64,000 nt of DNA from Canna indica (GCA_034359265.1 CP136893.1:22080001-22144000), one strand, 5' to 3'; shown: positions 44,233 to 56,372, numbered from the stretch's first letter. Numbers and translations are program-made. The notes: a model not told the origin generated them from the sequence alone.

Positions 44233-46110
44233 TTGATTCATTTGAAGAAGATAGGCGGAGAGGAAGAGGGTCCTCAAGATCAACCTGAAAAGTTGTGTGG
44301 TGAAGGTAGAGCTTCTCATAATCAATTGAAGGATTTGGGAGAAGAAGTGAGAAATTCTCAAAATATTTTAAAGGCAAAAGATGGAGAGATTTATGTTCTA
44401 CAATCTCAATTGAAGATGAGATATGGTGAAACTAGCAATGCAAAGGGGAATGTTGGTGTTTCCTTGGATCAACCGAGTGGTTCTCAGCTACAATCCAAGA
44501 GCTGGAAAAAGGTAGATGAACCTTTTTCGTGGGCCAGTTTATTCAGAAGAGTGGGGAAGGAAGATGACTAGAGGAGATCAGATGAGCTCAAAGAGAAAAT
44601 AAGAAGAATTCAAGATAATGCAAAAGGAAAAGGTTATAATAGAGGATGCAAAGATTGATAGAGCAATGATGGATTGCAAATTGATGATGTATGGAAAGTT
44701 TTTTGGGTGTACCCCAACCCTGGAACTGGTAAGAAATGCTTTACCTAGAATTTGGAAATTAAAATGTGAATGCAAGATATTAGACTAATTAGCTGCAGGT
44801 TATTTTGTATTTAAATTTGATAATGAAATGGATTATTGGGAAGTAGTTTCTGGTGGTCCGTGGTTTCTAAGAGGGCAAGCTATGTCATTGATTAAGTGGA
44901 AAGAAAACTTCCAACCGATGAAGGAAGTCATGCATCTCTATGGTGCCTATTTGGATCCAAATGCCAAGACTGCACTTAGAGTTTCTAAACCAAAGGATTT
45001 TGCTTCAATTAGCTGCAGTGATTGAGGAGTCTGTGAAGATTGATGAATACACAATGTCACGAACTAGAGGGAAGTATGCTAGAATTTGTGTACTACTTGA
45101 CTTAAAAAAGCCAATTAAACAGAGTTTCTGGGTCGAATCTAGAGGAAGCAAATTCTTCCAAACAGTGGCATATGATAATTTGTTGAATATCTGTTATAGC
45201 TGTGGGATAATTGGACACAAAGAGGAACGGTGTTCTGTCAAAGAAAAGAGAACTGTTATAAGTGAAAATAAGGATATTGATGAAATGAATATTAATGAGG
45301 AAGAGAAGTTGTTGGGTCCTTGGATCCAGGTTCACAAAAAGAATAAAAAATTTATGAGAGGCAATGAAAAAAATGCAAGTGAACTGAATAATTCATTTGT
45401 GGTTTTGAACAATCCAGCTTATGAGGAAGGCAATTATGTAGATGAAAAAAGTGGAAAGGTTGCAGTAGAGATGAATAATTCTGAGAATGGTCCCAATGTT
45501 AGAAAAAATAATATGAAAAATTGTGGTGAGAATAAGAGAGGAAGCCTCGAAAATAAGAATTGGAGAAGTAGAAATGGCAAGACAGTTTAGATGAGGAAGT
45601 ATGAGAAAAAAGAAGTTGCCAAAAATAATATGGAATGAATGAATAGCTTAGAGGGAGGTGGAAGAAAAAAAATTTGAGTTGAATGAGGAAGGAGATAGCA
45701 TGGAAATAGAAATCCTGAAAGGGGATTGGAATAGTAGTAATATCAATTTTAAACCAGAACTGAAAGAGAAAGAAGATGAAATGGGAAAGGGAAGGAAAGA
45801 ATCTGAGGAATTGAATTTGCTATCAGAAAAAATGTCAACTTCTTTTACTCAAATCCTCGATAACAATTTTGTTGAGGATGATTTCCTTAAGGCAGGTTTC
45901 GATCCTGAATGTTCAAGGAATTTAGGAAAGGTTGGAGCAAAAACAAGAAAAGAATTGGATAAGAAGGATGGGATAGTTAATGTACCTGTTCTATTAAGAA
46001 ATACTAAAGTGAAAAAAAGAATATTTATGACAGAAACTATTGTCATGGGTAATGTGGCAAATCCAGGTAGCCAAAATTGTAAAGAATATGATATTATTTC
46101 AATAAAATGA
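44233..46110 (+). pseudogene. LINE-D ORF1 (DUF4283 and CCHC knuckle), broken
   Basis: The first part (44233-44571) has the PFSWASLFRRV pattern seen near the start of plant LINE ORF1. Next come the DUF4283-like block (EVVSGGPWFLRGQAM, 44840-44885), then after a frameshift the CCHC knuckle CYSCGIIGHKEERC (45193-45234). A Lys/Glu-rich linker (45658-46110) ends at TGA 46108-46110. This TGA overlaps the ORF2 start codon as ATGA. ORF1 proteins bind the element RNA. Several frameshifts and stops separate the parts. Confidence 0.82.
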
Positions 46111-46576
46111 AGTTAATATTTTGGAATATCAGAGGGTTGGAAAAAAGGAAGCAAATGGATATTTGAAGACAATGATAAAATAATATAATGTTGATATGAT
46201 AGTACTATTAGAAACTCATATGAACGAAGTAGAGATAAAGAACTACATTTCAAATAACAAAGCATGAGTTTAGTTAGAGAAGGCTTGAGGAAAAGTTTGG
46301 GAATGGAAGAACAAACAAATATTTGGGAAGATTCATGTCTTGAGAATTTGCATTTGAGTAGATGGCCTACATTTGTAAGTGTGAATGAATTATTAAACTA
46401 GGTGAAAGTAGTTGAATATTGACATTTTGAAGAGATGCTTTGGGGAAGAAATTTGGAAACAAATTGAAACGCTAGACTTTTACATAAGAAAAGGGAGTGA
46501 TAGATGGGTATGGAGTGGAAGCAAAAATGGTGCTTTGTCTGCAAGAAATGCTTATAACTTCATTAAAAGTAAGGAG

Positions 46577-47693
46577 ATGGGGTTCTATAAGTTTTCAATT
46601 TTTTGAACTTTAGTCCTATAAAATTTATTTTGGTATTATCAGTCCTATAAGTTTGCTCCGTAGTATAGATTTGATCCTATCTGTGATGATATGTTAACTC
46701 TTTGTTAATAGGGTTGTCCGTTCGGTTCGAACTGAACCGAACCGAAATGATTTAGGTCAAATCAATTTTTTTTCTTTACTCAAACTTCAACCCAAACCCG
46801 AACCGAATAATTCCTAACCCGATTTAATTTGAACCGCAATTATTCGGTTTCAACCCGAAAAAAACCGAAATTGAAGGATTGAGGGAGAAATCCAAAGATT
46901 AAACCTAACGGACCTAACCCAATCCCCGACCCGAACCCGATATTTGGAAAAAATAATTAATATTTTTCGATTATTCGGTTTTCGGTTCGGGTCGGTTTCC
47001 GAATTTCGGGAACCGGATCCGAATCGAAATAATTGATCGGGTTCGTTTCGGGTTAAGATCGAACTGAACCCCGAGTCATTGAAATCGAATCGAACCGAAA
47101 AATTCGGTTCGGTTTTTCGGTTCGATTCGGTGTAACCCGAATAATGGACACCCCTATCTGTTAATGTGGACTAACGTCGTTCATACACATTAACAGATTT
47201 GATCCTATAAATTTTTATTCGAAAATTCCAGTTCTATATATTTGTCCCATAGTACAGATTTGGTCATATATATTTGCCCCTAACACAAATTTGGTCCAAT
47301 ATATTTGTCTCATAGCACAAATGTGATCATATCCGTGATGGTTCGTTAACTCTTTGTTCACGAAAAAATAAATAGCGTTATGTCCATGTTGACGGAGTTA
47401 ACAGACCGTCATGAATATGATCAAATCTGTGCTATAGGGCAAACATATATGACCAAATATGTGTTTTGGGGCAATTATATAGGACTAATTTTTTTAAAAT
47501 GAAACTTATATGACCAAATATGACAACGTGTATGAACGGCGTTAGTCCACATTGACGGAGATTTAACGAACCGTCACGAATATGACCAAATCTATGCTAT
47601 GGAGCAAACTTATAATACTGAAAATACCAAAATAAAACTTATAGGGCCAAAGTCCAAAAATTTAAAAACTTATAGGACCAAATCAACACTTCT
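46577..47693. mobile_element. TIR element inside LINE-D, itself split by a MITE
   Basis: Left end (…TTCTATAAGTTTTCAATTT) and right end inverted (…TCCTATAAGTTTTTAAATTT) are similar over more than 100 bp, both with CCTATAAGTTT and CAAATCTAT words. The arms share the segment GTTAACTCTTTGTT / GGTTCGTTAAATCTCCGTC. The LINE reading continues on both sides. The target duplication could not be fixed. It resembles the type of element at 13626 and the repeat at 63766 in general design but not in detailed sequence. Confidence 0.65.
46709..47156. mobile_element. hAT-type MITE made of TTCGGTTC words (448 bp)
   Basis: Ends TAGGGTTGTCCG and, inverted, TAGGGGTGTCCATT. Flanks TTTGTTAA and TCTGTTAA are an 8-bp duplication with one mismatch. 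The interior consists of TTCGGTTC/GAACCGAA words on both strands around an AT-rich centre. It is nested within the TIR element, which is nested within LINE-D. Confidence 0.85.
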
Positions 47694-47970
47694 CCCAAAT
47701 AAATTGTTACTGAAAGAAAGTGTGGGAGGTAAAAGTAGCTGAAAAAGTAAAGCTTTTTGTATGGAAACTAATGTGGGGAAGACTCCCTACATCAAGTTTA
47801 TTTAGTGCTCATAATGGTGTGGAGGTAGAACATTGTTATGTTTGTGGAAAAGAAAGGGATGAAAGCAGCCATATTCTGTTTGAATGTGAATTTGCAACAT
47901 CTTACTGGAGCTTTGCAGAGACTAAACTTGGGATTCAATTCAAAGATAGAAGTAAATGGAAGGAGGCACT

Positions 47971-48279
47971 ACTACAATTTAGTCTTTTAGCGGTGATTGT
48001 TATGACGTATGCTAGTAATTATAAATACTGCAAAAACCTTTACCAGCAATTAATAAATTCACATTAGATCCATTATCGTTAAAGAGTTTAGAAGCAATTT
48101 ATACAATTGTTGATAAAAATAAAAATAATCACCACTGAATATATACATATATATTGAAATATATAATTTTTTGTAGAGTTTTTAATAATAGTTGCTAAAT
48201 GATGTATCTTTAAGTTATTTAGCAACAATTATCTTATTGCTATAAATTAATTGCCACTAAAAAAATAATCTCTTGTAGT
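47971..48279. mobile_element. Short CACTA-like insertion in LINE-D
   Basis: Left end ACTACAATTTAGTCTTTTAG and right end inverted ACTACAAGAGATTATTTTTT share the first seven bases and a following TTTTAG(C/T)GG word. The LINE reading stops on the left and resumes on the right. Exact limits and a target duplication could not be fixed. Confidence 0.5.
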
Positions 48280-49051
48280 TGGGCAGTTGGCTAAAGGAAG
48301 GTGAGGGATACGAGGAGGAGTCTGCAACCAAGCTGGTGGCATTCATTGCTAACTCAGTTTGGTTGTTATGGAAAAATAGAAATAGCATGAAGCATGAAGA
48401 GAATTCAAGCATCGTGTAGGAAGACAAGAAGAATACGAAGGTAATGTTATGATTGGAGAATTGATACTTTACGATGATGCAGCTTGGGGAACACGAGGAG
48501 ATGTTGGCTGTGGTTTCATGTTGAAAAAAAGGGGAGAAATGGATGATGCTGGGTGCCTTGGAGACAAAGACAAACAGTGTATTGCAAGCTGAATTGAAAT
48601 GTATCTAGTATGATTTGGATAATATATGTGAGAAGGAAGAAGATGAAAGAATTAGTGGTTGCATCTGACTGCAAAGTAGCAATAAGTATTTTGACAGGTA
48701 GAGAGCAGCCACATTGGAGTGTTGAAGGTCTGCTTTACAAAATCAAGGAGCTGGAGAATCTAGTAGATGTGTGAAATTGGATACATATAAGAAGAGATTG
48801 TAATAGAATAGCACATTTGATTGCAGGCTATGCTTGTAAGAAGGGTTTAAATGGAGTATGGGTAGGTAATGAAAATTGTAATCAAAGTGTAGAGGAACTG
48901 GAGTCTATCTGTAACAGGAATTGTGAACTTTTTTTTAATAATATGGATTCACAAAGGGGAAGTGATAGGTGTTCTGATAGGCTTGTGTTTGGGTCTAGTG
49001 GAATGCATATTGCTATAACCTGAGTGAATGTTATCCTTTTGAGAAAAAAAA

Positions 49052-50160
49052 TGCTAATTACTTTAATTTATGGCTGCCAATTTAAATCATTGTTTAATTT
49101 ATTTTTTTATTCAATTGGTAATAGTAGCATCCGAGCAAAGTAATGTAATCGTAGCATTCAGGCTAATTGCTTCAATTTATGGCAGCATGACTGTCAATTT
49201 ATTACTATGTGAATTTCAATTATATTTTAAATTTAATTTGCATTATTTCTAATTATAACTTATGGCAATGTAATTATATTTTAAATGCTGCATAAAATCA
49301 CTGCCGTATGAAATTTATTGCTCTAATTATATTTTAAAGTCAATTTGCATTATTTCTAATTTTAACCGCCGTCAATGTAATTATATTTTAAATTCTGCAT
49401 TAAATCACTATCGTATGAAATTTATTACTAATGCATGCAATTTTAGAAGAAAAAAATTGGATTTCAAAATATTAGATTTAATTTGCAAAATTTCAACGAG
49501 AAAAATAGTTGAAAAGAGAAGTATTGAAAAAAGTTTTCCATCGATAGGTAATTTTTTTTTTAATTTTGATTTAAATTGCAATTGAATTTAATTTTTATAA
49601 TTTTTTATAATTTTGATTTAAATTGGTTTAATTTTAAAATATTTGCAATTGGATTTAATTCTTATAGTTGAATTAGATTTGGAAAAAATTTGCCTACTTC
49701 TTAAATGTTTCTTGATCGAAAATTATGAATATTAATTTTGGTTTTTTCTCTCTACCGCATTAATTCTAATTGTTAATTCCAATTTAATATAAACTTCAAT
49801 TGCCGCATTAATTTCGATTATTAACGACTGCATTAATTTCTATTGTTAATTCCAATTGTATGTTTAAATTTAATTTTCATTAACTCTCTTTCTTTCCCTC
49901 CCCCTCTCTCTTTCTCTTCCGCTAGAATTTGAAGCATCCAATTAAATATTTAAATTTAATTTTGATTATCTTTCTCATCCCTTTGTTTCGCTGGAATTTG
50001 AAGCGCTTGCATTGATTTTTGACTTATTATTTAACTCTCATTATCTCTCTCTTGTCTCTTCCCCTCCCTCTCTCTCCCCCACCGCTGGAATTTGATGCTT
50101 GATCACCTCCACAATTGGAGAAGGCCTACAGCACACTATCAAATTTCATCTTTTTGTCTT
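49052..50160. other. AT-rich region with a 108-bp tandem repeat
   Basis: Two copies of a unit containing GTAATTATATTTTAAATGCTG / GTAATTATATTTTAAATTCTG, ATCACT and GTATGAAATTTATT start near 49269 and 49377. The unit also carries CAATTTGCATTATTTCTAAT upstream in each copy. The rest is AT-rich with pyrimidine tracts (49880-49925, 50040-50080). No gene seen. Confidence 0.7.
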
Positions 50161-50175
50161 GATGGAGCATGGAAG
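50161..50175. repeat. Left target duplication of LINE-E
   Basis: GATGGAGCATGGAAG matches GATGTAGCATGGAAG at 56358-56372 with one difference. This length and the A-run before the right copy fit target-primed LINE insertion. Confidence 0.8.
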
Positions 50176-50195
50176 CGAATGAGAGGACTTCTAAA

Positions 50196-52020
50196 ATGGC
50201 GGGTAAAGCTCAAACCTCTGGCGATGGCGATGGTGATGGCGATTATGAAGGCGATGGCGACTGTGAGCGTCTGAACTCAAATGCATTTCCTCCTAATACT
50301 AAAAAGCCTCCGCATCCCTGTTCCAAGCCGGCTACGGGCTCTTTCTGGAGGCGCAAGGGCGTTTATGTTGGGAAACCAATTTCCCCTTCTGGATTCTCTA
50401 CTAGTCTTATGCAAAAGCTAGATCCTCTCGATGGAGGTATGAATCAAGCTGCTAGCTCTTCTAAGTTTGATGGATCTAATACACTTAAATCTCCTTTGAT
50501 ATCCTTTACTGCTTTGGATAATCCCCTATATGTGGAAAATTATGCTGCAAAAAATCTGGTCCAAAAGGGCCATGACAAATTGAGAAAGCCAAATTCCTGG
50601 GCAGCCTTGTTTAAGGAGGCTCAGGTGTTCGAGGATTTGCCTCAAGAAAAGATTATTGACGATAGTTTGAAGATGATTCAGAATGCTTCGGAAAAAGTGG
50701 TAAATATAGACGATGATCTAATTTCATCAGCTAGAGCAGAATGGATCAATTGTCTATATGGGAAGTTTTATGGAATCTCACATCCTCTGAATCTGGTTTA
50801 ATCGATTATGCCAAAAATTTGGAAGTTAAAGTGTACTGTTCAAATAATTGACTTGGCAGTAGGATACTATTGCTTCAAATTTGCTTGTGCTGATGATTTA
50901 AACATGGTTTTGACTGAAGGCCCTTGGTTCTTCAGGGGTCAGACTCTCCTCCTTACTCCTTGGAGGGCTAACTTTCGGCCACTACTGGAAAAGATAGAAG
51001 CTATTCCTGTTTGGGTCCATTTCCCTGGTCTTCCATTAGAATACCTGCAAAGGGAGGTGCTTTTGAGAATTACTAGAAGCATTGGTCAAGTAATCAAAAT
51101 TGATAGTGTTACTCTCAAAGGTCAAAGAGCAAAGTTTGCTAGGGTATGCTTACTCTGGAATTTAAAAAATCAGGTCCCTTCAGGTCTTTGGATAAATGGA
51201 GGAGGCTTCAAATTTTGGCAAGCTATTGCTTTTGAGAACATACCGAAGTTTTGCTTTCACTGTGGCAAAATAGGGCATTTTGAAAGCCTTTGTCCTGCAA
51301 AAGCTGAAGCTAATAACTCTAAAGCTTGTAATGGTACAGTAACTTCTAATAGCTATGGCAAAGAGAATGCAGTATCAGAAAATAATTGTCAAGGTATCTA
51401 TGGACCATGGCAAATTATAAGTAGAAAGAAAAAACCTCCATACAAAAAGGCTGATTCTCAAAGTGACAAAAACTCAAACAAATTTGAATCCCTAAAAGAC
51501 CCTAAGGAAAAAACATCGAATATGGTAAAGGAATTGAAGTCTGTCGAGGGAATTCCTCAAAAACCTGCTGAAATGGAGCCTCTTTTGTTTAAACTTGCTG
51601 ATAATAATAAGTCAATGCTAAACAAAGAGAAGATGATTCTGAAACTTGTTGTTGACACTGAGATGGCTTTCAAGTCTAAGAAATTCAAAGCTCCAAACTT
51701 TGTGCAAGTTGAAATGTACAAGTGTTTGGATAACTTCCACACTAAACTTATCGATACCCTTGCCATAAGAGTAAGTGAAATCAAAAGTGAGAGCCTTTCG
51801 AACATTGAAGACATGGATGAAGACCTTATAAACACCTCAACTACTAAAACAGGAATGATAAAGAAACCTACATCTCAAGTCATTCACTATGAGTGTTTGC
51901 CTTTCAATGTTAAGCAGAACAAATTCAAAAAAAAAGAAATTTTCTACTGATGATGCTCTGGAGATTTTCGATGGTGACCCCTCCTGTGTTATGCAGAAGG
52001 GTGAAAATTTCGGTACATAA
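50196..52020 (+). pseudogene. LINE-E ORF1: DUF4283 and CCHC knuckle, nearly intact
   Basis: First ATG inside the element is at 50196. The frame runs with a (Gly/Asp) repeat near its start, a single in-frame TAA at 50799-50801, then the DUF4283 domain (YYCFKFACADDL, TEGPWFFRGQTLL, PVWVHFPGLPLEYL; about 50860-51110) and the CCHC knuckle CFHCGKIGHFESLC (about 51250-51292). The frame then meets a TGA at 51948. A run of nine A at 51927-51935 suggests a one-base slip: in the next frame the reading continues to TAA 52018-52020, two bases before the ORF2 start. Only these two lesions are seen. ORF1 proteins coat the element RNA. Confidence 0.88.
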
Positions 52021-52022
52021 AA

Positions 52023-55000
52023 ATGAAGTGCATCTCTTTGAACATAAGAGGAGGTCTCAAAATAGCTGGATGAGACTTCCTAGATAGATTGATTAAAACC
52101 AAAATACCTGATATGATCTTGCTAGTGGAAACACATCTAGACAGTGATGATTCTGATATTTGTATCAAGAAATTTGGTGTTGAGTGGAATGGTATCGCCA
52201 TGCCAGGTAATGGTAGAGCTAAGTGTCTTATTATTGCCTGGAAACCTGATGCTATGGATATAAAACTCATCTACAAATGCAGCCAGATATTACATGTGAA
52301 TGTTTATCCTATTGGGGAAATGCCCTGGATTCTATCAGGTATCTATGCAAGCACTAGTCCTAAAGAAATAAAACTATTATGACAGTTCTTGAAATGTCAG
52401 AATGTGGAAAGGGTTCCCTGGCTTATATTAGGGGACTTTAACTTTGTTGAAAATCAAGAGGATAAAAAGGGTGGAAGACCCTTTATCATGGGTGATTCCT
52501 TAAGGGCTTTCAATGACCTTTACCTTGATGCTAGTTTCATTGAACTGGGTTTCTCAGGATGCAGATTCACCTGGTGTAATAATAGAACTGGTGAGAACAG
52601 AATTATGGCAAGGTTAGATAAATGTTATGCTAATGGAGAATGGATGGCTAAATATTGCAACACTATGGTTTATCATCTAGAGAGACTTGCCTCTGATCAT
52701 AGACCAATCATGCTAGACACAAGGAAAGACTTTGGGCAAATTAAAAAGGCCAAAAGATTTATCTTTGAATTATTTTGGCTTAATAACAATAGCATTATGG
52801 ACTTTGTTAAAGAAAAATGGGGGCACAATGTTTCCCATATTGGTTCTTCTGATTATTTTGGGAATTGTCTAAACAGCTTGGGGAATGAGCTTACCAAGTG
52901 GAGTAAAATAAATATTGGTCCTCTTGAGCACAATCTTAATTCCCTTTTGGAAGAGTTGAAAGTTTTGGAGATCATTGATGAAAGAGGGAATGCCACTGAC
53001 ACTGAAATTGACAGAATCAGGAGCCTGACAAACCAAGTCATGGCAATAAATAGACAAATTCACATTAAATGGTGGACCAAAGCAAGAACTAGATGGATTG
53101 AAATGAATGATAAAAATACAAAGTATTTCCACAACCTGGCAAAATTTAAGAAAAGGAACAATAATAGAGGACACCAATGTAATTATCAGTGAGTTTGTTA
53201 ATTGGTATAGTTCTCTTTGGAAGGATGATAACACTGTCTATACTGGCTGGTGTGATATATGATAAAAAAATTTACTGAGCAGGAAATACTCACTGCCATG
53301 TATAGCTTGGGAAGGGGCAAAGCCCCTAGTCCTGATGGGTTCAGTCTTGAATTCTTCATAGATTTTTGGGATATCATCAAGAATGATTATATGGAAGTAA
53401 TCAACTCTTTTCATAGAAGTAGCTAGCTACCCGAATCTTGGGGAAGTACAAGTCTGATTTATATTCCAAAATGTGACAATCCCAAAGTCATAAAAGATTT
53501 TAGGCCCATTGCTCTATGCAATGTAGCCTATAAAATATTGTCCAAAGTGCTCGTAAACAGACTAAAGCCATGGATCAATTCAATAATTTCAAAGGAACAA
53601 GCTACCTTTGTGAAAAAGAGAAATCTTTGTGACAATGTATTGGTCCTCTCTGAGGTTGTCAGTATTATAAGTAAATCCAAAAGAAAGTGCTCCTATTTTA
53701 TCATGAAATTAGACTTGGAAAAGGCCTTCGATAGGGCAAATTGGAATGCCATTAAAAATATTTGCAAGTGCATTAATATACCAAGTCAGTTTATAAATTA
53801 AAGATTGCAAATTTCAAATGTTGCATAAATGGTGTTCAATCCAACAGTTTTAAAAGCTTCAAAGGGGTTAGGCAAGAAGACCCTATTTCTCCTTACCTAT
53901 TCATAATCCTCCAAGGGCTGTTATCAGTAATGATTGAAAAAGAAGTTAGCAATGGGAACATCAAAGCCTTCAAGTATAAGAATTCTTCCTTAAGCCATCT
54001 ATTTTATGCAGATGACATCATCCTGACTGTCAAGTGCTGCAAGAAGACATGTGGATATGTCAAAAATATTCTCACTAAATATGGGCTGATTACTTATCAA
54101 AGAGTTAATTGTGACAAGTTAGAATTGTTCTTTCCGAGAGAATATCCAAAGGAAAAAAAAGATGAATTGTGCAGCTTGATGGGTATCAAAGAAGGTTCAT
54201 TGCCTTTTTGTTACCTAGGTGCTTGTATTCACGAAAGCAAAGTCCCTTTAAATATCCAAAGGCAGGTGGTCAGCAAGGCTGAAAAAAAAACTCAATAGCT
54301 GGGCAAGTAAAAATATCTCTCAAGCAGAAAAAGTGGTGCTCCTAAATTCTGTTATCAATTCCATCCTCATTCACACCTTAGCCTCCTCTTGGGTCAGTGA
54401 CAAGGTCATTAATGAACATGAACAGATTGCTAGGAATTTTTTTTGGAAATCTTCTCCCAAGAAACATGGCTTTCATCTGATTAGTTGGAAAAAAATTACT
54501 CTTAACAAAGCAAATGGTGGCCTTGGTATCAGGGACCTAAAATTAGTCAAATTATCCTTGCAAGCTAAAAGGATTCTCCCTCTCTTGAATAAGAAGAATT
54601 CTCAAGCCATCTTTTGAACTCAAGGTATACAAACCCTCATCCATGGCAGGCTATGGGAGGCATATCCAAGAGCTGGACTGCCAAAGGGATCTTTGCAGCT
54701 ATGTATGGCCTTAGGAATGGCTTGAAAAATCAGAATAGGAGATGGCTGTAGCACTAATATTTGGCAAGACCCATGGGTGGATTGCATTCCACTGAATAGA
54801 TGGCCTACCTTTATCAATACTGAGATGATTCAGGAGATTAACTTGGTCAGTGATCTAATGGATAATAATAGCTGGAATCCAGAAATTATCAACAATTTGT
54901 TTGGCATTGAGCTAGTAAAGAGAATATATCAAGTCTACATTCCTAAAAGTGTTACTGCTGATAAATGGGTATGGGGCTTAAACAATAAAGGAAAGTTAAA

Positions 55001-56321
55001 TTGTAAGATTGCTTACAACTTCTTAAAGCAAGAGGATAATGATAAAGCTAGTACTGCTCATGATTGGTCTCAGATGTGGGGGTTGAAAGTTCTTCCCAAA
55101 ATTAAAATTTTCTTGTGGAAACTGTTGAATGGAAGACTTCCTGCAACTAGCTGGCTTGCTAAAATCAGCAAAATTGAGGAGCACAATTGCTATATTTGTG
55201 AAAATGGGATGGATAGCCCTACTCACATCCTTTTTGAATGTCAATTTGCAAAATATTTCTTTGATTCAATGGAGAACATTTTGAACATCAATTTCGAGTT
55301 TAAAAGCTCATGGCCCCTTGGGAAGTGGCTTGAAGAAGGAAAGACCCTTGATAAAGACAACAAATCTTGTCTTAGAAGTTGTATAGCGGTTGGATTATAG
55401 TTTCTTTGGAAAAACAGGAATGAGAAATGTTTTAAGGGGAAAGGCTTTGGTTGCAACACTCTCCTTTATAAATCTCTAGCTGAAATCAACAACTATAAGA
55501 TACTAAGTCAATACCAGTTCACTAAGAGGAAAGATTTTCCACTTACTAAGGCTGTTGACCTTAATTCTCACCCTGATAGAAGTCAGGATAGTCACTCTAC
55601 ATGTCCACATACTGAACATGAAGCCAGGTTTACTATTTTATGTGATGCCTCTTGGGAAGTTGATTCTGGCTACTCTGGTTTTGGATTTCACATTGTTAAT
55701 AATAAACAGAAGGAAATGATACTAGGCTATGAAATGATTTCTACTCCCAGTGCTCTTTCTGCTGAGCTTCATGCAATATGGATGAGTCTTTCTAATGCCA
55801 TCAATTTGAACCTGAAGCATCTAATTTTTTTTTATGATTGTAAGACTGCTATTGATATTCTAAACAACTTGATTAAGCCCCCTTGGTTTGTCAAAAAGTT
55901 GGTTGAAGATATAAAACATCTTGCTCTTAGTGTTAAAGTTAGCAGCTGGTGCTATCTACGAAGAGAATTCAATGCCAAAGCTCATAACCTTGCAAAGATA
56001 GGTCTCTTGGGTGCTGCCTTGACACTTGAGGATGCTGCAAATTGGGTTTCTTTAGATTGCAATTCTACATCTGTACATAGGACTATGCTTTTTCTAAATG
56101 TACAGTATGTGTCTCATAACGATTGTATTGGGTTAGATAAGGAGCGCACTGCTAATGCATCCTCTTCTACCTCACTGTTGTGCAGAATGAACATGAAGAT
56201 ATTTCCTCATGATACTAATAAAAACCAGCCTAACTGGATGGAATATGGGGGTATGCAGGTTTTTGGCGAGAAGAGTACGATCAATGATCCTCTACCTTCT
56301 CTTCCCAACACCTGGATATAA
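52023..56321 (+). pseudogene. LINE-E ORF2: endonuclease, RT, zf-RVT, RNase H (broken)
   Basis: Starts ATG 52023 with MKCISLNIRG. The AP-type endonuclease (52023-52730) has LLVETHLD, LILGDFNFVE and SDHRPIML; stops interrupt it at 52071-52073 and 52380-52382. The linker to about 53160 has the RWIEMNDKNTKYFH pattern. The RT part (53270-54300) has GKAPSPDGF, FRPIALCNV, DLEKAFDR and the catalytic YADD at about 54006, with several frameshifts. Then come the post-RT region (54333-54617), zf-RVT (55050-55260; CYICENGMDSPTHILFEC) and RNase H (55620-56020; LCDASWEV…SGYSGFGF, FYDCKTAID). The protein would nick DNA and copy RNA into the genome; this copy is not functional. Confidence 0.9.
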
Positions 56322-56372
56322 CCTGATCTGAAGGTGGCTTTTCTTTTTAAAAAAAAGGATGTAGCATGGAAG

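Larger units (their letters stand above)
46107..49022 (+). pseudogene. LINE-D ORF2 remnant (endonuclease start, zf-RVT, RNase H)
   Basis: Starts ATG 46107 with the endonuclease opening MKLIFWNIRGL, then MIVLLETHMN near 46200, then a large deletion. From about 46315 comes the post-RT segment (NLHLSRWPTF), the zf-RVT part (ARNAYNFIKSKE before the insertion; WEVKVAEKVKLFVWKLMWGRLP and CYVCGKERDESSHILFEC after it, 47722-47900), and the RNase H part in broken frames (DAAWGTRGDVGCG near 48475; AHLIAGYACKKG near 48810). RT is absent, so the element could not copy itself. Confidence 0.82.
44226..49050 (+). mobile_element. LINE-D, L1 type, internally deleted and carrying three insertions
   Basis: ORF1-like frames are followed by a short remnant of the endonuclease and then directly by the zf-RVT and RNase H parts; the reverse transcriptase is missing. 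The element ends in an A-run (49044-49051). A TIR element (46577-47693) lies in the zf-RVT part, containing its own MITE (46709-47156); a CACTA-like piece (about 47971-48279) lies between zf-RVT and RNase H. The 5' end is uncertain. Confidence 0.82.
50176..56357 (+). mobile_element. LINE-E, L1 type with RNase H, near full length (6.2 kb)
   Basis: Contains ORF1 and ORF2 with endonuclease, reverse transcriptase, zf-RVT and RNase H in the usual order, a short 3' tail with an A-run (56349-56356), and 15-bp flanking duplications. The first base after the left duplication lies only 20 bases before the likely ORF1 start, so most of the 5' UTR is missing, that is, the copy is slightly truncated at its 5' end. 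Both ORFs carry several stops and frameshifts. Confidence 0.88.
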
